Shown here piece by piece: positions 52,028 to 60,388 of a stretch of 64,000 nt of DNA. The DNA is from Polyangium mundeleinium (GTDB lineage Bacteria > Myxococcota_A > Polyangia > Polyangiales > Polyangiaceae): NCBI RefSeq assembly GCF_028369105.1, contig NZ_JAQNDO010000001.1, forward strand, positions 8,278,501 through 8,342,500, written 5' to 3'. Made by a program: the position numbers and the translations under genes. Numbering within the stretch: the stretch's first letter is position 1; every line of letters starts with the position of its first letter. A model generated the notes under the pieces. That model did not search any database. It was not told where the DNA came from and saw nothing but the letters and a program-made list of their open reading frames with translations.

Positions 52028-53226
52028 GCTCCTCCCCGTGGCTCGCCTGAATCCCCCGGCTCGCCCGGCTTTTTGTCGTTCGTGACGGCAGGCGCTTCCG
52101 CAGCCGGCGCCTCGTTCGGCACGGCCGAAAGCTCCTGCGGCGCGACGGGCGCGAGCGCACCTGGCACCCGCGCGCTCCTCGCCGCCGGGAGCGCGACCGG
52201 CCGCCTCTGCGCGAGCCCCGCGGCGCGGCGGAACGTGAGCAACGCCTCGGCCGCAGCGCGCACCTGGACGATGCCGGGCGACGCCGGCGCGACGGCTTCG
52301 ATCACGACGCCGGCCTCCACCGCTGCGTCCGTGAGCGCGAGCGCGCAAGCGTCGAGGTCAGCCCCGGACAAACGCAGCTCCGCGGCGCGCGGATACGGCC
52401 CCTCGGCCTCGCTCCACGCGACGGCCCGCACCTCCGTTCGATCGGCGAGCAAACGAGCGAGCGCGCGCACCGGCGCTCGTTCGCTCGTATCGTCCGCGGG
52501 ACGCACCCACGCGACGAGCGCGGGCTCGCCGCCGGGCATGGGCTCCGCGGCGTCGGCCTCTCCGAGCACGAGCCCTTTGTGCAGCACGAGGACACGATCC
52601 CCGAGCGCGCGCGCATCCGCTGGCGAGGACGTCGTCACGACGACACACGCGCCGCCGAGCGCGAGCTCGCGAATCCGCTCGCGCACGAGGCCGAGCAGGT
52701 TGAGCGCGACGTCGGAGAGCGGCTCGTGCAGCGCAACGAGCAGCGGCGACGGCGTGGAGAGCGCGAGCGCGAGCTCCACCGCGCGCGCCTCGGCGAACGA
52801 GAGCGAGCGCGGCTCCCGGCGCGCGAGGTGACCGAGGCCGAAGGGATCGAGCACATCGCCGGCGCGCGTCGTCGACTCGCCACGCGCCCCCCGCGCGAGC
52901 GCGACGGACGCCTCGACCGTGCGCGCGTCCGGCAGCGCGGGCTCCGCGGCGAGCGCGCCGATCCGAGCCCGCAGCAAAGGCGAACGCGCGGGGGATTGTC
53001 CTTCGACCAGGACGCGCCCCTGCAAAGGAGCACGTGCTCCCGTCATCACCTCGGAGAGCGCGAGCGTCCCATCCTCGGGCGCACCCACGACCGCAAACAC
53101 CCCTGCGCCGAGCGCGAGGCTCACACCCGTCAGGCTCCCGCGTGAAGCGCCGCGCGGCGCTGCGGCGTCACGCGCATGGACGGCTTCGAGCAAGAGCCGC
53201 GGCGGCAACGGACGCGGCATCGTCAT
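52024..53226 (-). CDS. degenerate ABC-ATPase-like protein
   Basis: 400 aa from MTMPRPLPPRLLLEAVHARD. The N-terminal 240 residues align by eye to an ABC transporter ATPase: VSLALGAGVFAVVGAPEDGT at Walker A, SLSFAEARAVELALAL at the LSGGQ helix, LLVALHEPLS at Walker B, and VVTTSSPADARALGDRVLVL at the H-loop. The key residues have changed: Walker A Lys is absent (GAPEDGTL), the signature is LSFAE, Walker B Asp is His, and the H-loop His is Ser. ATP hydrolysis is unlikely. A C-terminal extension (about 270-400) is Ala/Pro-rich. Operon position between two permease-like genes, each overlapping by 4 nt. Confidence 0.82.
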   Translation of the reverse strand: MTMPRPLPPRLLLEAVHARDAAAPRGASRGSLTGVSLALGAGVFAVVGAPEDGTLALSEVMTGARAPLQGRVLVEGQSPARSPLLRARIGALAAEPALPDARTVEASVALARGARGESTTRAGDVLDPFGLGHLARREPRSLSFAEARAVELALALSTPSPLLVALHEPLSDVALNLLGLVRERIRELALGGACVVVTTSSPADARALGDRVLVLHKGLVLGEADAAEPMPGGEPALVAWVRPADDTSERAPVRALARLLADRTEVRAVAWSEAEGPYPRAAELRLSGADLDACALALTDAAVEAGVVIEAVAPASPGIVQVRAAAEALLTFRRAAGLAQRRPVALPAARSARVPGALAPVAPQELSAVPNEAPAAEAPAVTNDKKPGEPGDSGEPRGGA

Positions 53227-53996
53227 GTCCCTGCTCCGCGTCCAGCGTCGACGAGAAGCGAGAGGAGCGCGGAGAGCGCGCCCGGAACCGAGTACGAGCC
53301 GCGCCCCGCGAGCTCGGCGAGCATCCACGGAACGATCACGATCGCCGCAAGGAGAACCCTCCCCCGACGCCCGCCCATGCGCGCGGCGAACGTGGCGATC
53401 GTCCCGAGCGTGGCCCCTGCGATCACTGAGAACACGAACAGCCCGAGCGCGAACACGCTCCTGCGCATCGCCATCGCTCCGGAGCTCGACAGCGCCACCG
53501 TGACGAGCGCGAGCCCGACGAGCGGCAGACCGATCGCCCGCGTGATCTGCACCATCGACGCGATCCACCGCACCACGTGGAGGCTCTGCGCGTGCACGCC
53601 GTGCGTCGCCGCGAGCGCCTCGATCCCGGCCTCGCGATCCTCGGCCGTCCGATCGCTCGCTGCCGCGAGCGTCGTCGGGGCCGCGGCCAAGAGCGTGATC
53701 GACGCGGCCCCGAGCCCGACGAGCCCTTCGAGCGGCGCGCTCGTTCCTTCTGTCGCCCGCAGCACGATCGCGAGGATCGCGAACGACGCACCGAGCAGCG
53801 CGCCGCTGGCGAGCCCGATCCGCGAGAGCGTCGTGCGCCCGAGGCGCGCGCGGGACAACGCCACCGCGGCGAACAAACGCCTCCTGCGACGCCCACGAGG
53901 CGGCCCAGGAGGACGGCGCGCGGCAGGCGCACCGGGGAGGCTCGGGGGAGTCGATGTCGTCACGATGGTTACGAGGGTGAACGCGAGGATCCGCAT
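53223..53996 (-). CDS. membrane protein, ABC-permease-like (component A)
   Basis: 257 aa from MRILAFTLVTIVTTST. A basic Arg-rich stretch (ARRPPGPPRGRRRRRL) near residue 30 is followed by about five TM helices: ASGALLGASFAILAIVLRA, GLGAASITLLAAAPTTLA, GLPLVGLALVTVALSS, SVFALGLFVFSVIAGATLG and GRVLLAAIVIVPWMLAELAG. The segment REAGIEALAATHGVHAQSLH between helices 2 and 3 resembles an ABC-2 coupling loop. First gene of the operon and divergent from the vWA lipoprotein gene by 40 bases. The start could lie later in the Thr-rich stretch. Confidence 0.75.
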   Translation of the reverse strand: MRILAFTLVTIVTTSTPPSLPGAPAARRPPGPPRGRRRRRLFAAVALSRARLGRTTLSRIGLASGALLGASFAILAIVLRATEGTSAPLEGLVGLGAASITLLAAAPTTLAAASDRTAEDREAGIEALAATHGVHAQSLHVVRWIASMVQITRAIGLPLVGLALVTVALSSSGAMAMRRSVFALGLFVFSVIAGATLGTIATFAARMGGRRGRVLLAAIVIVPWMLAELAGRGSYSVPGALSALLSLLVDAGRGAGT

Positions 53997-54036
53997 CCCC
54001 GCTGCCCTTTCGCGCGGGCGGCGGCAAGGATATCCT

Positions 54037-56535
54037 GTGCGCAGTCCTGTGCTTGACCTGAAAATCCGCCGGGGGCGATGGGCTTCTGTTCTCGGGCTCT
54101 TGCTAGCGGGGGGTGCGCTCGGCGTCGCCTGCACGCCGGACTCCGACATCGTTCGACCCACGAGCACTTCCAGCAGCGGCACAGGTGGCGCGGGCGGTGA
54201 TGCCGGCGCGGGCGGTGATGCCGGCGCCTCCTCCAGCACGAGCTCGTCGAGCAGCTCGTCGTCGGCCTCGTCCAGCGGGAGCGGCGGCACAGGCGGCGTC
54301 GGTGGTGCCGGCGGCCAGGGAGGCGCAGGCGGCGTCGGCGGTTCCGGCGGCGCGGGCGGAAACCCCGTGAGCCCCTGCCCGCCCGACGCGGATTTCGACG
54401 GCATCTCGGACGACGTCGAGGGCAAGGATCAAGGCGTCGACACCGACGGCGACGGCACGCCCGACTACCTCGACACGGACAGCGACAACGACTCGCTCCC
54501 CGACGCGTTCGAAGGCCAGACGGCCGCGGTTGGCTGTGCGCACCCGCAAAACTCCGACGGCACCGGGCCGCCCGACTTCCGCGACACGGACAGCGACGAC
54601 AACGGCCTACCCGACGCGCTCGAGATCTACCCCGACCAGACGCCCTACGATCCGCAGAAACCCGGGCCAAACCCCGCGGACACCGACGGCGACGGCGTCC
54701 CCGACTACGCCGATCCCGACAACGACGACGACTCGTTGCCGGACACCGTCGAGCTCACGATGGGCGTCGCCGTCAACACGGACGGCGACGCGCTCCCCGA
54801 TCTGTGCGACGCCGACAGCGACAACGACACGCTCGGCGACGCGTTCGAAGGGTTCGCCGATCCCGACGGCGACGGCGTGCCCGCGTTCCGCGATGCCGAC
54901 AGCGACGGCGACGGGCTCTCCGACGCCTGCGAGGCCGGGCCGCTGCACATGGTCGCGGATCCGCCGCCCGACGCCGACAGCGACGGCAAGTACGACTTCC
55001 TCGATCTCGACGCCGACGCCGACGGCATCCTCGACAAGGACGAAGACGTCAATCTCAACTGCTTCCTCGACACGCTCGAGACCGATCGCACGAAGGCCGA
55101 CACGGACGGCGACGGCACCTCCGATCTCATCGAGCGCGAGCTCGGCTCGAACCCGCGGGATCCCTTCGTCACGCCCGGCACGCTCGGCAAGTTCTACTTC
55201 GTGTTGCCCTACCTCGGCGCGCCCTCGCCGGCCGAGAACATCGTTCCGCTTCGTACGAACTTGAACCAGGGCGACGTCGCCTTCCTCGTCGACACGACCG
55301 CGACGATGAGCGGCGAGATCCAGAACCTCAAGAGCAACCTCAGCGCGATCATCACGAAGCTGAAGGCGTCGATCCCCGATCTCGCCGTCGGCATCGCTGG
55401 CTTCGACGACTTCCCGACGGGCACGTACGGCACCACGGGCGTCGATCAACCGTTCTACGTCGCGGGCAGCACGGGCTACGTGAGCACCGCCCTCGCGGAC
55501 AACCTCGCCGCGGTCCTCTCGCTCAACGTGCACGACGGCGGCGACAACCCGGAGTCGCACATCGCCGCGATGCAACGTGCGCTCACGGACGCCTTCCTCC
55601 TCTGGCCCGGCGGTCAGCTCACGCCGGCGGGCGCGCCCGCCGGCCGTTATGGCTCGTTACGCTTCCGCGACGGCGCGCTGCCGATCCTCGTGCCGATCAC
55701 CGACGCTCCGTTCCACAACGGCCGGCGCGCCCTCAACGCGGCCAACCTCCACGACGCTTACGACTTCAACGGCCAGGCCCCCTTCCCCACGCCCACGGTC
55801 GACACGCTCATCGCCGCGATGAAGCAGCGCGGCGCGCGGCTCATCGGCATCTCCTCGTCGAACGGCGTCCGCTCGGGCGGCGATCCGTACGAGGACCTCG
55901 CGTACATCGCCGATCAGACGAGCTCGCTCGTCCCGCCCTCCGCGTTCGGCGGCATGCAGTGCGGCACGGGCCCGAACGGCGCGTTCCTCGTCCCCGACGG
56001 ACCCGCGACCTCGGACAACCCCGGCGGCACCTGCCGCCTCATCTTCGACATCAGCACCGACGGCACCGGGCTCAACGACGTCACGCTCGACAACGGCATC
56101 AAGGCCCTCCTCAAATCGATCCGCTTCGACATCCGCTCCCTCGCCACCGCGAGCCTCGCCGATCCCATCGACGCGGTGGACACGTTCGTCGCGCAAATCT
56201 CGGTCAACGCGTCGGGCGGCGAGGACGCGGCCGAGCCGGGCGTCCCGTGCTTCTCCCTGAACGCGGTCCAGCAGCTCAAGGACGTCTGGTCGGGCGCGAA
56301 GGGCCTCGTCAAGGCGCAGGACGGCGTGAACGAGACCGCCCTCGCGATCGTTCCTGGTCAAAAGGTCTGCTTCAAGATCGTGCCCATCCCGAACACCACG
56401 ATCCCGCAAAATCAGACCGCGCAGATCTTCAAGGCCACGCTCACGGTCAAGGCGCAGAACGGCATCGCGCCCTCGGAGCTCCTGCTCGGCGCGCCCAAGG
56501 AAATCCTCTTCCTCGTCCCGCCCGCGCCGCAGTGA
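54037..56535 (+). CDS. vWA-domain lipoprotein with thrombospondin type 3 repeats
   Basis: 832 aa from GTG 54037, with AAGGA 6 nt upstream; signal ASVLGLLLAGGALGVAC. A Gly/Ala and Ser-run linker (SSSSSSSSASSSGSGG) follows, and then calcium-binding TSP3-type repeats (DTDGDGTPDYLDTDSDNDSL, DADSDGDGLSDACEAG). A von Willebrand A-like domain starts with VAFLVDTTATMSGEIQNLKS (metal-binding DTTATM). It then carries PILVPITDAPFHNG and GARLIGISSSNGVRSGGDPY. Large surface adhesin-like protein, held by lipid. Expression divergent from the ABC-like operon. Confidence 0.9.
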   Translation: MRSPVLDLKIRRGRWASVLGLLLAGGALGVACTPDSDIVRPTSTSSSGTGGAGGDAGAGGDAGASSSTSSSSSSSSASSSGSGGTGGVGGAGGQGGAGGVGGSGGAGGNPVSPCPPDADFDGISDDVEGKDQGVDTDGDGTPDYLDTDSDNDSLPDAFEGQTAAVGCAHPQNSDGTGPPDFRDTDSDDNGLPDALEIYPDQTPYDPQKPGPNPADTDGDGVPDYADPDNDDDSLPDTVELTMGVAVNTDGDALPDLCDADSDNDTLGDAFEGFADPDGDGVPAFRDADSDGDGLSDACEAGPLHMVADPPPDADSDGKYDFLDLDADADGILDKDEDVNLNCFLDTLETDRTKADTDGDGTSDLIERELGSNPRDPFVTPGTLGKFYFVLPYLGAPSPAENIVPLRTNLNQGDVAFLVDTTATMSGEIQNLKSNLSAIITKLKASIPDLAVGIAGFDDFPTGTYGTTGVDQPFYVAGSTGYVSTALADNLAAVLSLNVHDGGDNPESHIAAMQRALTDAFLLWPGGQLTPAGAPAGRYGSLRFRDGALPILVPITDAPFHNGRRALNAANLHDAYDFNGQAPFPTPTVDTLIAAMKQRGARLIGISSSNGVRSGGDPYEDLAYIADQTSSLVPPSAFGGMQCGTGPNGAFLVPDGPATSDNPGGTCRLIFDISTDGTGLNDVTLDNGIKALLKSIRFDIRSLATASLADPIDAVDTFVAQISVNASGGEDAAEPGVPCFSLNAVQQLKDVWSGAKGLVKAQDGVNETALAIVPGQKVCFKIVPIPNTTIPQNQTAQIFKATLTVKAQNGIAPSELLLGAPKEILFLVPPAPQ

Positions 56536-56538
56536 CGC

Positions 56539-57723
56539 TCACCAGGTGGGCTCCTTCTTGCCCTTGCGCTTCTTCTTGCGCTCCTTGTTCCCGATCCCGA
56601 TCTTCCCCCACTCGTACGACACGCGCCGGCGGAACGCGCCGTTGTCATCGCCCCCGTAGACGAAGAGCTCGCGCGGCGTATCCGCCTCACCCACCGTCGG
56701 CTGCCAGAGCTCCGTCGGCACGAACGCCATCGAGACCGGCGCGTCGAAGCGCATGCGCGCCACGACGACCCCGCATCGCGCGTGCCCCGCGGCCTTCGCG
56801 CAGCCGCCGCCGAGCACGAGCTCCTCGTTGCCCAGCGGATGCCACGTCCAGATCCGTTCGACCTCGAACGGATGGTCGGCCTTCCGCTTCTTCACCACCT
56901 CGCGGATCTCCTCCGGCACGAGCAACGCGAGCGCGAGCGCGAGCTGCACCTTCGTGTCCGCGGGGTGGAACGTGAGCGGCGCGCCTCGGCTCACGTTGAG
57001 CACCACCTCGAAGCTGTTCGGCTCGCCCGCGCAGCAGCGGAAGCCCACGTCCGCGCGGCGCAGGTCGGATCGCACGCCGCGGCCGTTCGCGCATCGGCCC
57101 ACGAGCTCGCCTTGCGGCGCGTTCCCTCCGCGTGTCGTCCCGAGGTTCGTCTTGCTCCCGTCGCGCCGCCACTGGCTCGACGTCCACTGCCACACGCCGC
57201 CGTGCAGATCGTGGACGCCGAACGCGCTCTTGCACCCCGCGTTCACGCCGTTCGGCACGAGGTTCCGCATCGAGCCCGTCATGCACGTCGTCGGCTTGTA
57301 CGTGTCGCCGTACGGGTACGCCGCGTTCTGCGGCCCCTTGCACGCGCGCTCCCACTCGAGCTCCGTGCAGAGCCGCTTCTGCTGGGCGGTGCAGAGCTCG
57401 GCCGCCTCGGCCTGCGACACGTTCGTCGTGGGGATCGCGCCGGGCTCGTTCGGGTACGGAAACAGGTCGATGTAGAAGCCGCTCATCACGACCTGCTCGC
57501 CTGCCATCTCCTCGTCGGGGACACGCGGCAGCTTCTCGGGCGGCGTGCCTGCGATGAGCGATCCGGGCGGGATCCAGGCCATGCCCGGCCGCGGATCGGG
57601 CTCGCGAGCCGCCGTCACCCAGGGCGGATCGGCCTCGTCACCCGCGTCGATCGGCTCGGGCGCGAGCCTCTTGCCTTGGCAGCCGATCACGAGCAGGGCC
57701 GCGGCGACGAGGGCCCTCTTCAC
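56539..57723 (-). CDS. SUMF1-like lipoprotein
   Basis: 394 aa from GTG 57723, giving [15 protein letters not shown], a lipoprotein signal. The SUMF1 domain (about 45-230) has [12 protein letters not shown] at the beginning, [31 protein letters not shown] and [13 protein letters not shown] catalytic cysteines are absent. The C-terminal 150 residues form an added beta domain ([20 protein letters not shown]) with a Lys-rich tail ([12 protein letters not shown]). The start overlaps by 4 nt (GTGA) the stop of the NtrC-type regulator, so both come from one transcript. Confidence 0.85.
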   Translation of the reverse strand: MKRALVAAALLVIGCQGKRLAPEPIDAGDEADPPWVTAAREPDPRPGMAWIPPGSLIAGTPPEKLPRVPDEEMAGEQVVMSGFYIDLFPYPNEPGAIPTTNVSQAEAAELCTAQQKRLCTELEWERACKGPQNAAYPYGDTYKPTTCMTGSMRNLVPNGVNAGCKSAFGVHDLHGGVWQWTSSQWRRDGSKTNLGTTRGGNAPQGELVGRCANGRGVRSDLRRADVGFRCCAGEPNSFEVVLNVSRGAPLTFHPADTKVQLALALALLVPEEIREVVKKRKADHPFEVERIWTWHPLGNEELVLGGGCAKAAGHARCGVVVARMRFDAPVSMAFVPTELWQPTVGEADTPRELFVYGGDDNGAFRRRVSYEWGKIGIGNKERKKKRKGKKEPTW

Positions 57724-59210
57724 GTCGGCTCGTGCTCGCGCTCCCGGAGCCCGAGCTCCTTCATCTTGAGCTGCAGGCCCTTGCGCGAGATCTTGAGCAG
57801 CCGCGCCGCGTGCGTCACGTTGCCCTGCGTCTGCTTGAGCGCGCGCACGATCAGGTCTCGTTCGAGCCTGCTCATCGCGGCCTTGACCTGCTCCTTCAGG
57901 CCGTCGGCGATCGACGCCGACTCGCCTTGCTGCGGATCGGGCGACGACGGCGACGGCGCGCGCGTGCCTTCCGCGGAGGCGGGCGCGCTCGCGGCTGCGG
58001 CGGACGACGGCCCCGCGTTCGATCGCACCTCCTCCGAGAGATCTTCGAGCCGGATGCGAGCGCCGTCCGCGAACAGCACCGCGCGCTCGATCACGTTCTC
58101 GAGCTCGCGGATGTTCCCCGGCCAGCCGTACGACGCGAGGCGCTCGAGCGCGTCCGGCTCGACACCCTCGATGCTCTTGCGCAGCCGCGCGTTGAACTTC
58201 GCGATGAAGTACGACACGAGCGGCGGGATGTCGGTCCGGCGCTCGCGCAGCGCGGGCAGCGCGATCGACACCACGTTGAGGCGATAGAACAGATCCTCGC
58301 GGAACGACCCCGCGCCGATCTCGCGCTTCAGATCGCGGTTCGTCGCGGCCACGAGCCGCACGTCGACGCGAATCGTCTTGATGCCGCCCACCCGCTCGAA
58401 CTCGCTCTCCTGGAGCACGCGCAGGAGCTTCACCTGCATCTCGTTCGGGATCTCGCCGATCTCGTCGAGGAAGAGCGTCCCGCCCGAGGCGAGCTCGAAG
58501 CGGCCCGGCTTCGACGCGACCGCGCCCGTGAACGCGCCTCGCTCGTAGCCGAAGAGCTCCGACTCCATCAGATCCTTCGGGATCGCGGCGCAGTTCACCT
58601 TGATGAAGGGCCGATCGCGCCGGCTCGAGTTCTCGTGCAGCGCCCGCGCCACGAGCTCCTTGCCCGTCCCGCTCTCGCCCGTGATGAGCACCGTCGTGGG
58701 CGTGTCCGAGACGCGCTCGATGATCGCGTAGAGGTCGTGGATCGGCTGGCTCTCGCCGATGATGCCGAAGCGCGCCGAGCCCTCGCGCGGGGAGGCGGAG
58801 GCGGCGACGTCGCGCGACGCGTCGGCGCTCGCGAGGTCACGCGTCCGCAGCGCCTTGCGCACCACGAGGCGCACCTCGTGCTGATCGAAGGGCTTCGTGA
58901 TGTAGTCGAAGGCGCCGGTCTTCAGGGCCTCGACGGCGTTGTCGACCGTCCCGTGCGCCGTCAACATGACCACGGGGCGCGTCGGATCGTCCCGCATGGC
59001 GGCGCGGAGCAGATCCATCCCGTCCACCTTGGGCATCCGGAGGTCGGTGATCACGAGGTCGATGTGGTGTTCCTTGAGGAAGGCGAGGGCTTCCTCGCCG
59101 TCCTCGGCGGTGTGCACCTCGTAGCCGTCCCGACCGAGCTGCGCGCTGAGCACGCGGCGCAGGTTGGCCTCGTCGTCCACGACCAGGATCTGCTTCTTTT
59201 CAGGTAGCAC
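57720..59210 (-). CDS. NtrC-family sigma-54-dependent response regulator
   Basis: 496 aa from a GTG start. Receiver domain 8-120 with phospho-acceptor Asp 56 (ITDLRMP) and Lys 106 (ITKPF). Linker, then AAA+ domain with Walker A GESGTGKE (178-185), the sigma-54 contact loop GAFTGA (225-230), Walker [13 protein letters not shown], and RxxNR-type arginines ([10 protein letters not shown]). A Ser/Pro spacer leads to a Fis-type HTH (about 455-490: [20 protein letters not shown]). It activates sigma-54 promoters when phosphorylated. No histidine kinase is adjacent. Confidence 0.95.
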   Translation of the reverse strand: MLPEKKQILVVDDEANLRRVLSAQLGRDGYEVHTAEDGEEALAFLKEHHIDLVITDLRMPKVDGMDLLRAAMRDDPTRPVVMLTAHGTVDNAVEALKTGAFDYITKPFDQHEVRLVVRKALRTRDLASADASRDVAASASPREGSARFGIIGESQPIHDLYAIIERVSDTPTTVLITGESGTGKELVARALHENSSRRDRPFIKVNCAAIPKDLMESELFGYERGAFTGAVASKPGRFELASGGTLFLDEIGEIPNEMQVKLLRVLQESEFERVGGIKTIRVDVRLVAATNRDLKREIGAGSFREDLFYRLNVVSIALPALRERRTDIPPLVSYFIAKFNARLRKSIEGVEPDALERLASYGWPGNIRELENVIERAVLFADGARIRLEDLSEEVRSNAGPSSAAAASAPASAEGTRAPSPSSPDPQQGESASIADGLKEQVKAAMSRLERDLIVRALKQTQGNVTHAARLLKISRKGLQLKMKELGLREREHEPT

Positions 59211-59288
59211 GCAGCGAGGTTACCAGAGCCCGGGGCCCGGGGGATCGGCGGCAGGGCCCCGGGATCGGACGGGCCGGGACCGGGCCGT

Positions 59289-59329
59289 GGGCCGGGGGTC
59301 GGGGGGGCCGGAGGGGGGCCAGGACGGGG
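59289..59329 (+). promoter_or_regulatory. G-quadruplex-forming motif
   Basis: Five G-runs on the plus strand: GGG (59289-59291), GGGGG (59294-59298), G7 (59301-59307), G6 (59313-59318), GGGG (59326-59329), with loops of 2, 2, 5 and 7 bases. It lies between the divergent NtrC regulator and the TPR gene, in the probable 5' leader or promoter of the latter. Confidence 0.5.
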
Positions 59330-59428
59330 AAAGAAGCGGGATCGCCGGCATCCTGCTCACCGTGTGCGCGCTTTTTTTCGCGGACGGCAGCACATGCCAT
59401 TATGCTCGGTACGAAGGACGAATACCGC

Positions 59429-60373
59429 ATGTGGGGAACGCGCGCGCAGGGGGTATCTCTGGTCGGGCTTGTCGTCGGGGTGACCCTGGCGACGGGCATG
59501 GCCATGGCCGATGGCTCGCAGAACCCGTTCGCCGGCAAGTGCAACCGAACGGCGACGGATGAGGATGTCGAAGGCGCCAAAGGCGCTCACAAGGCCGCAC
59601 GGCAGTTTTACGAGCGTGGTGAGTACGCTCGAGCGATCCAGTACTGGCGCGATGTCTTCAACCTCGACTGCAACGCGGTCGGCACGCTGCTGAACATCGC
59701 CAACGCATACGAGAAGCTCGGCGATCGGCAGAACGCGATCTTCGCGCTGGAGGCGTACCTCGAACGCGCGCCGGACGCGCCGGACGCGTCGAAGATCCAG
59801 ACGCGCGTGAAGAACCTGAAGGATCTGCAGCAGAGCCAGGTGCCGACGGCCTCCGCATCGGCGACGGTCTCTGCGCCGCCCACGAGCTCGGCGATCCGCC
59901 CCGAGCTCCCGCCGCCTCCCCCCGTCAAACCCTTCGGCATCGCGCCGTGGATCACGGTCGGCGTCGGCGGCGCGGCGCTCATCGCAGGCGCGATCCTCTT
60001 GCCCGTGGGCCTCGGCAACGTATCGGCCGTCCAGAAGGGCAGGGACAACGTCGGTGACCCGACGGGGTGCTTCCGGGTGAACGACCCCGCCAAAGCGACG
60101 AATCCGCTCACGCCAACCCAGGTCCCGGACTCGGGCGGCCAGTGGTTCTGTTACGACAAGGATTCGTACGACCAGGCCGTCCTCGGACAGACGCAGACCC
60201 TCGTCGGCAAGATCGCCCTCGGCGTCGGCGGCGCGGCGGTCGCGGGCGGCCTCGTGTGGGAGCTGCTCTTCAACAAGCCCGTGCCGCAGGACGAGCAGAA
60301 GTCGGGCCGCGTGCACGTCACGCCGAGCGTCGGTCCCGGCATGAGCGGCGTCCTCGTCCACGGTTCGTTTTAA
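59429..60373 (+). CDS. TPR-containing exported membrane protein
   Basis: 314 aa from MWGTRAQGVSLVGLVVG, chosen because GAAGGACG precedes it; an ATG 9 codons upstream lacks a Shine-Dalgarno. Signal through TGMAMADG. TPR-like helices (HKAARQFYERGEYARAIQYW, GTLLNIANAYEKLGDRQNAI) run from about residue 45 to 115. A Pro-rich spacer is followed by a TM helix (ITVGVGGAALIAGAILLPVG), a loop with cysteines (CFRVNDP, FCYDKDS) and a second helix (IALGVGGAAVAGGLVWELLF). The layout resembles the 24241-25194 gene; both may be one myxobacterial family. Confidence 0.82.
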   Translation: MWGTRAQGVSLVGLVVGVTLATGMAMADGSQNPFAGKCNRTATDEDVEGAKGAHKAARQFYERGEYARAIQYWRDVFNLDCNAVGTLLNIANAYEKLGDRQNAIFALEAYLERAPDAPDASKIQTRVKNLKDLQQSQVPTASASATVSAPPTSSAIRPELPPPPPVKPFGIAPWITVGVGGAALIAGAILLPVGLGNVSAVQKGRDNVGDPTGCFRVNDPAKATNPLTPTQVPDSGGQWFCYDKDSYDQAVLGQTQTLVGKIALGVGGAAVAGGLVWELLFNKPVPQDEQKSGRVHVTPSVGPGMSGVLVHGSF

Positions 60374-60379
60374 CGAACC
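60362..60379. terminator. perfect palindrome between convergent genes
   Basis: GGTTCGTT (60362-60369), a TT centre and AACGAACC (60372-60379) form an 8-bp perfect stem that covers the TAA stop of the TPR gene. A second weaker stem, CCCGTT/AACGGG (60378-60383 and 60392-60397), lies next to it and overlaps the stop of the convergent Nudix gene. It may act as a terminator for both genes. Confidence 0.45.
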
Positions 60380-60388
60380 CGTTCGCCC

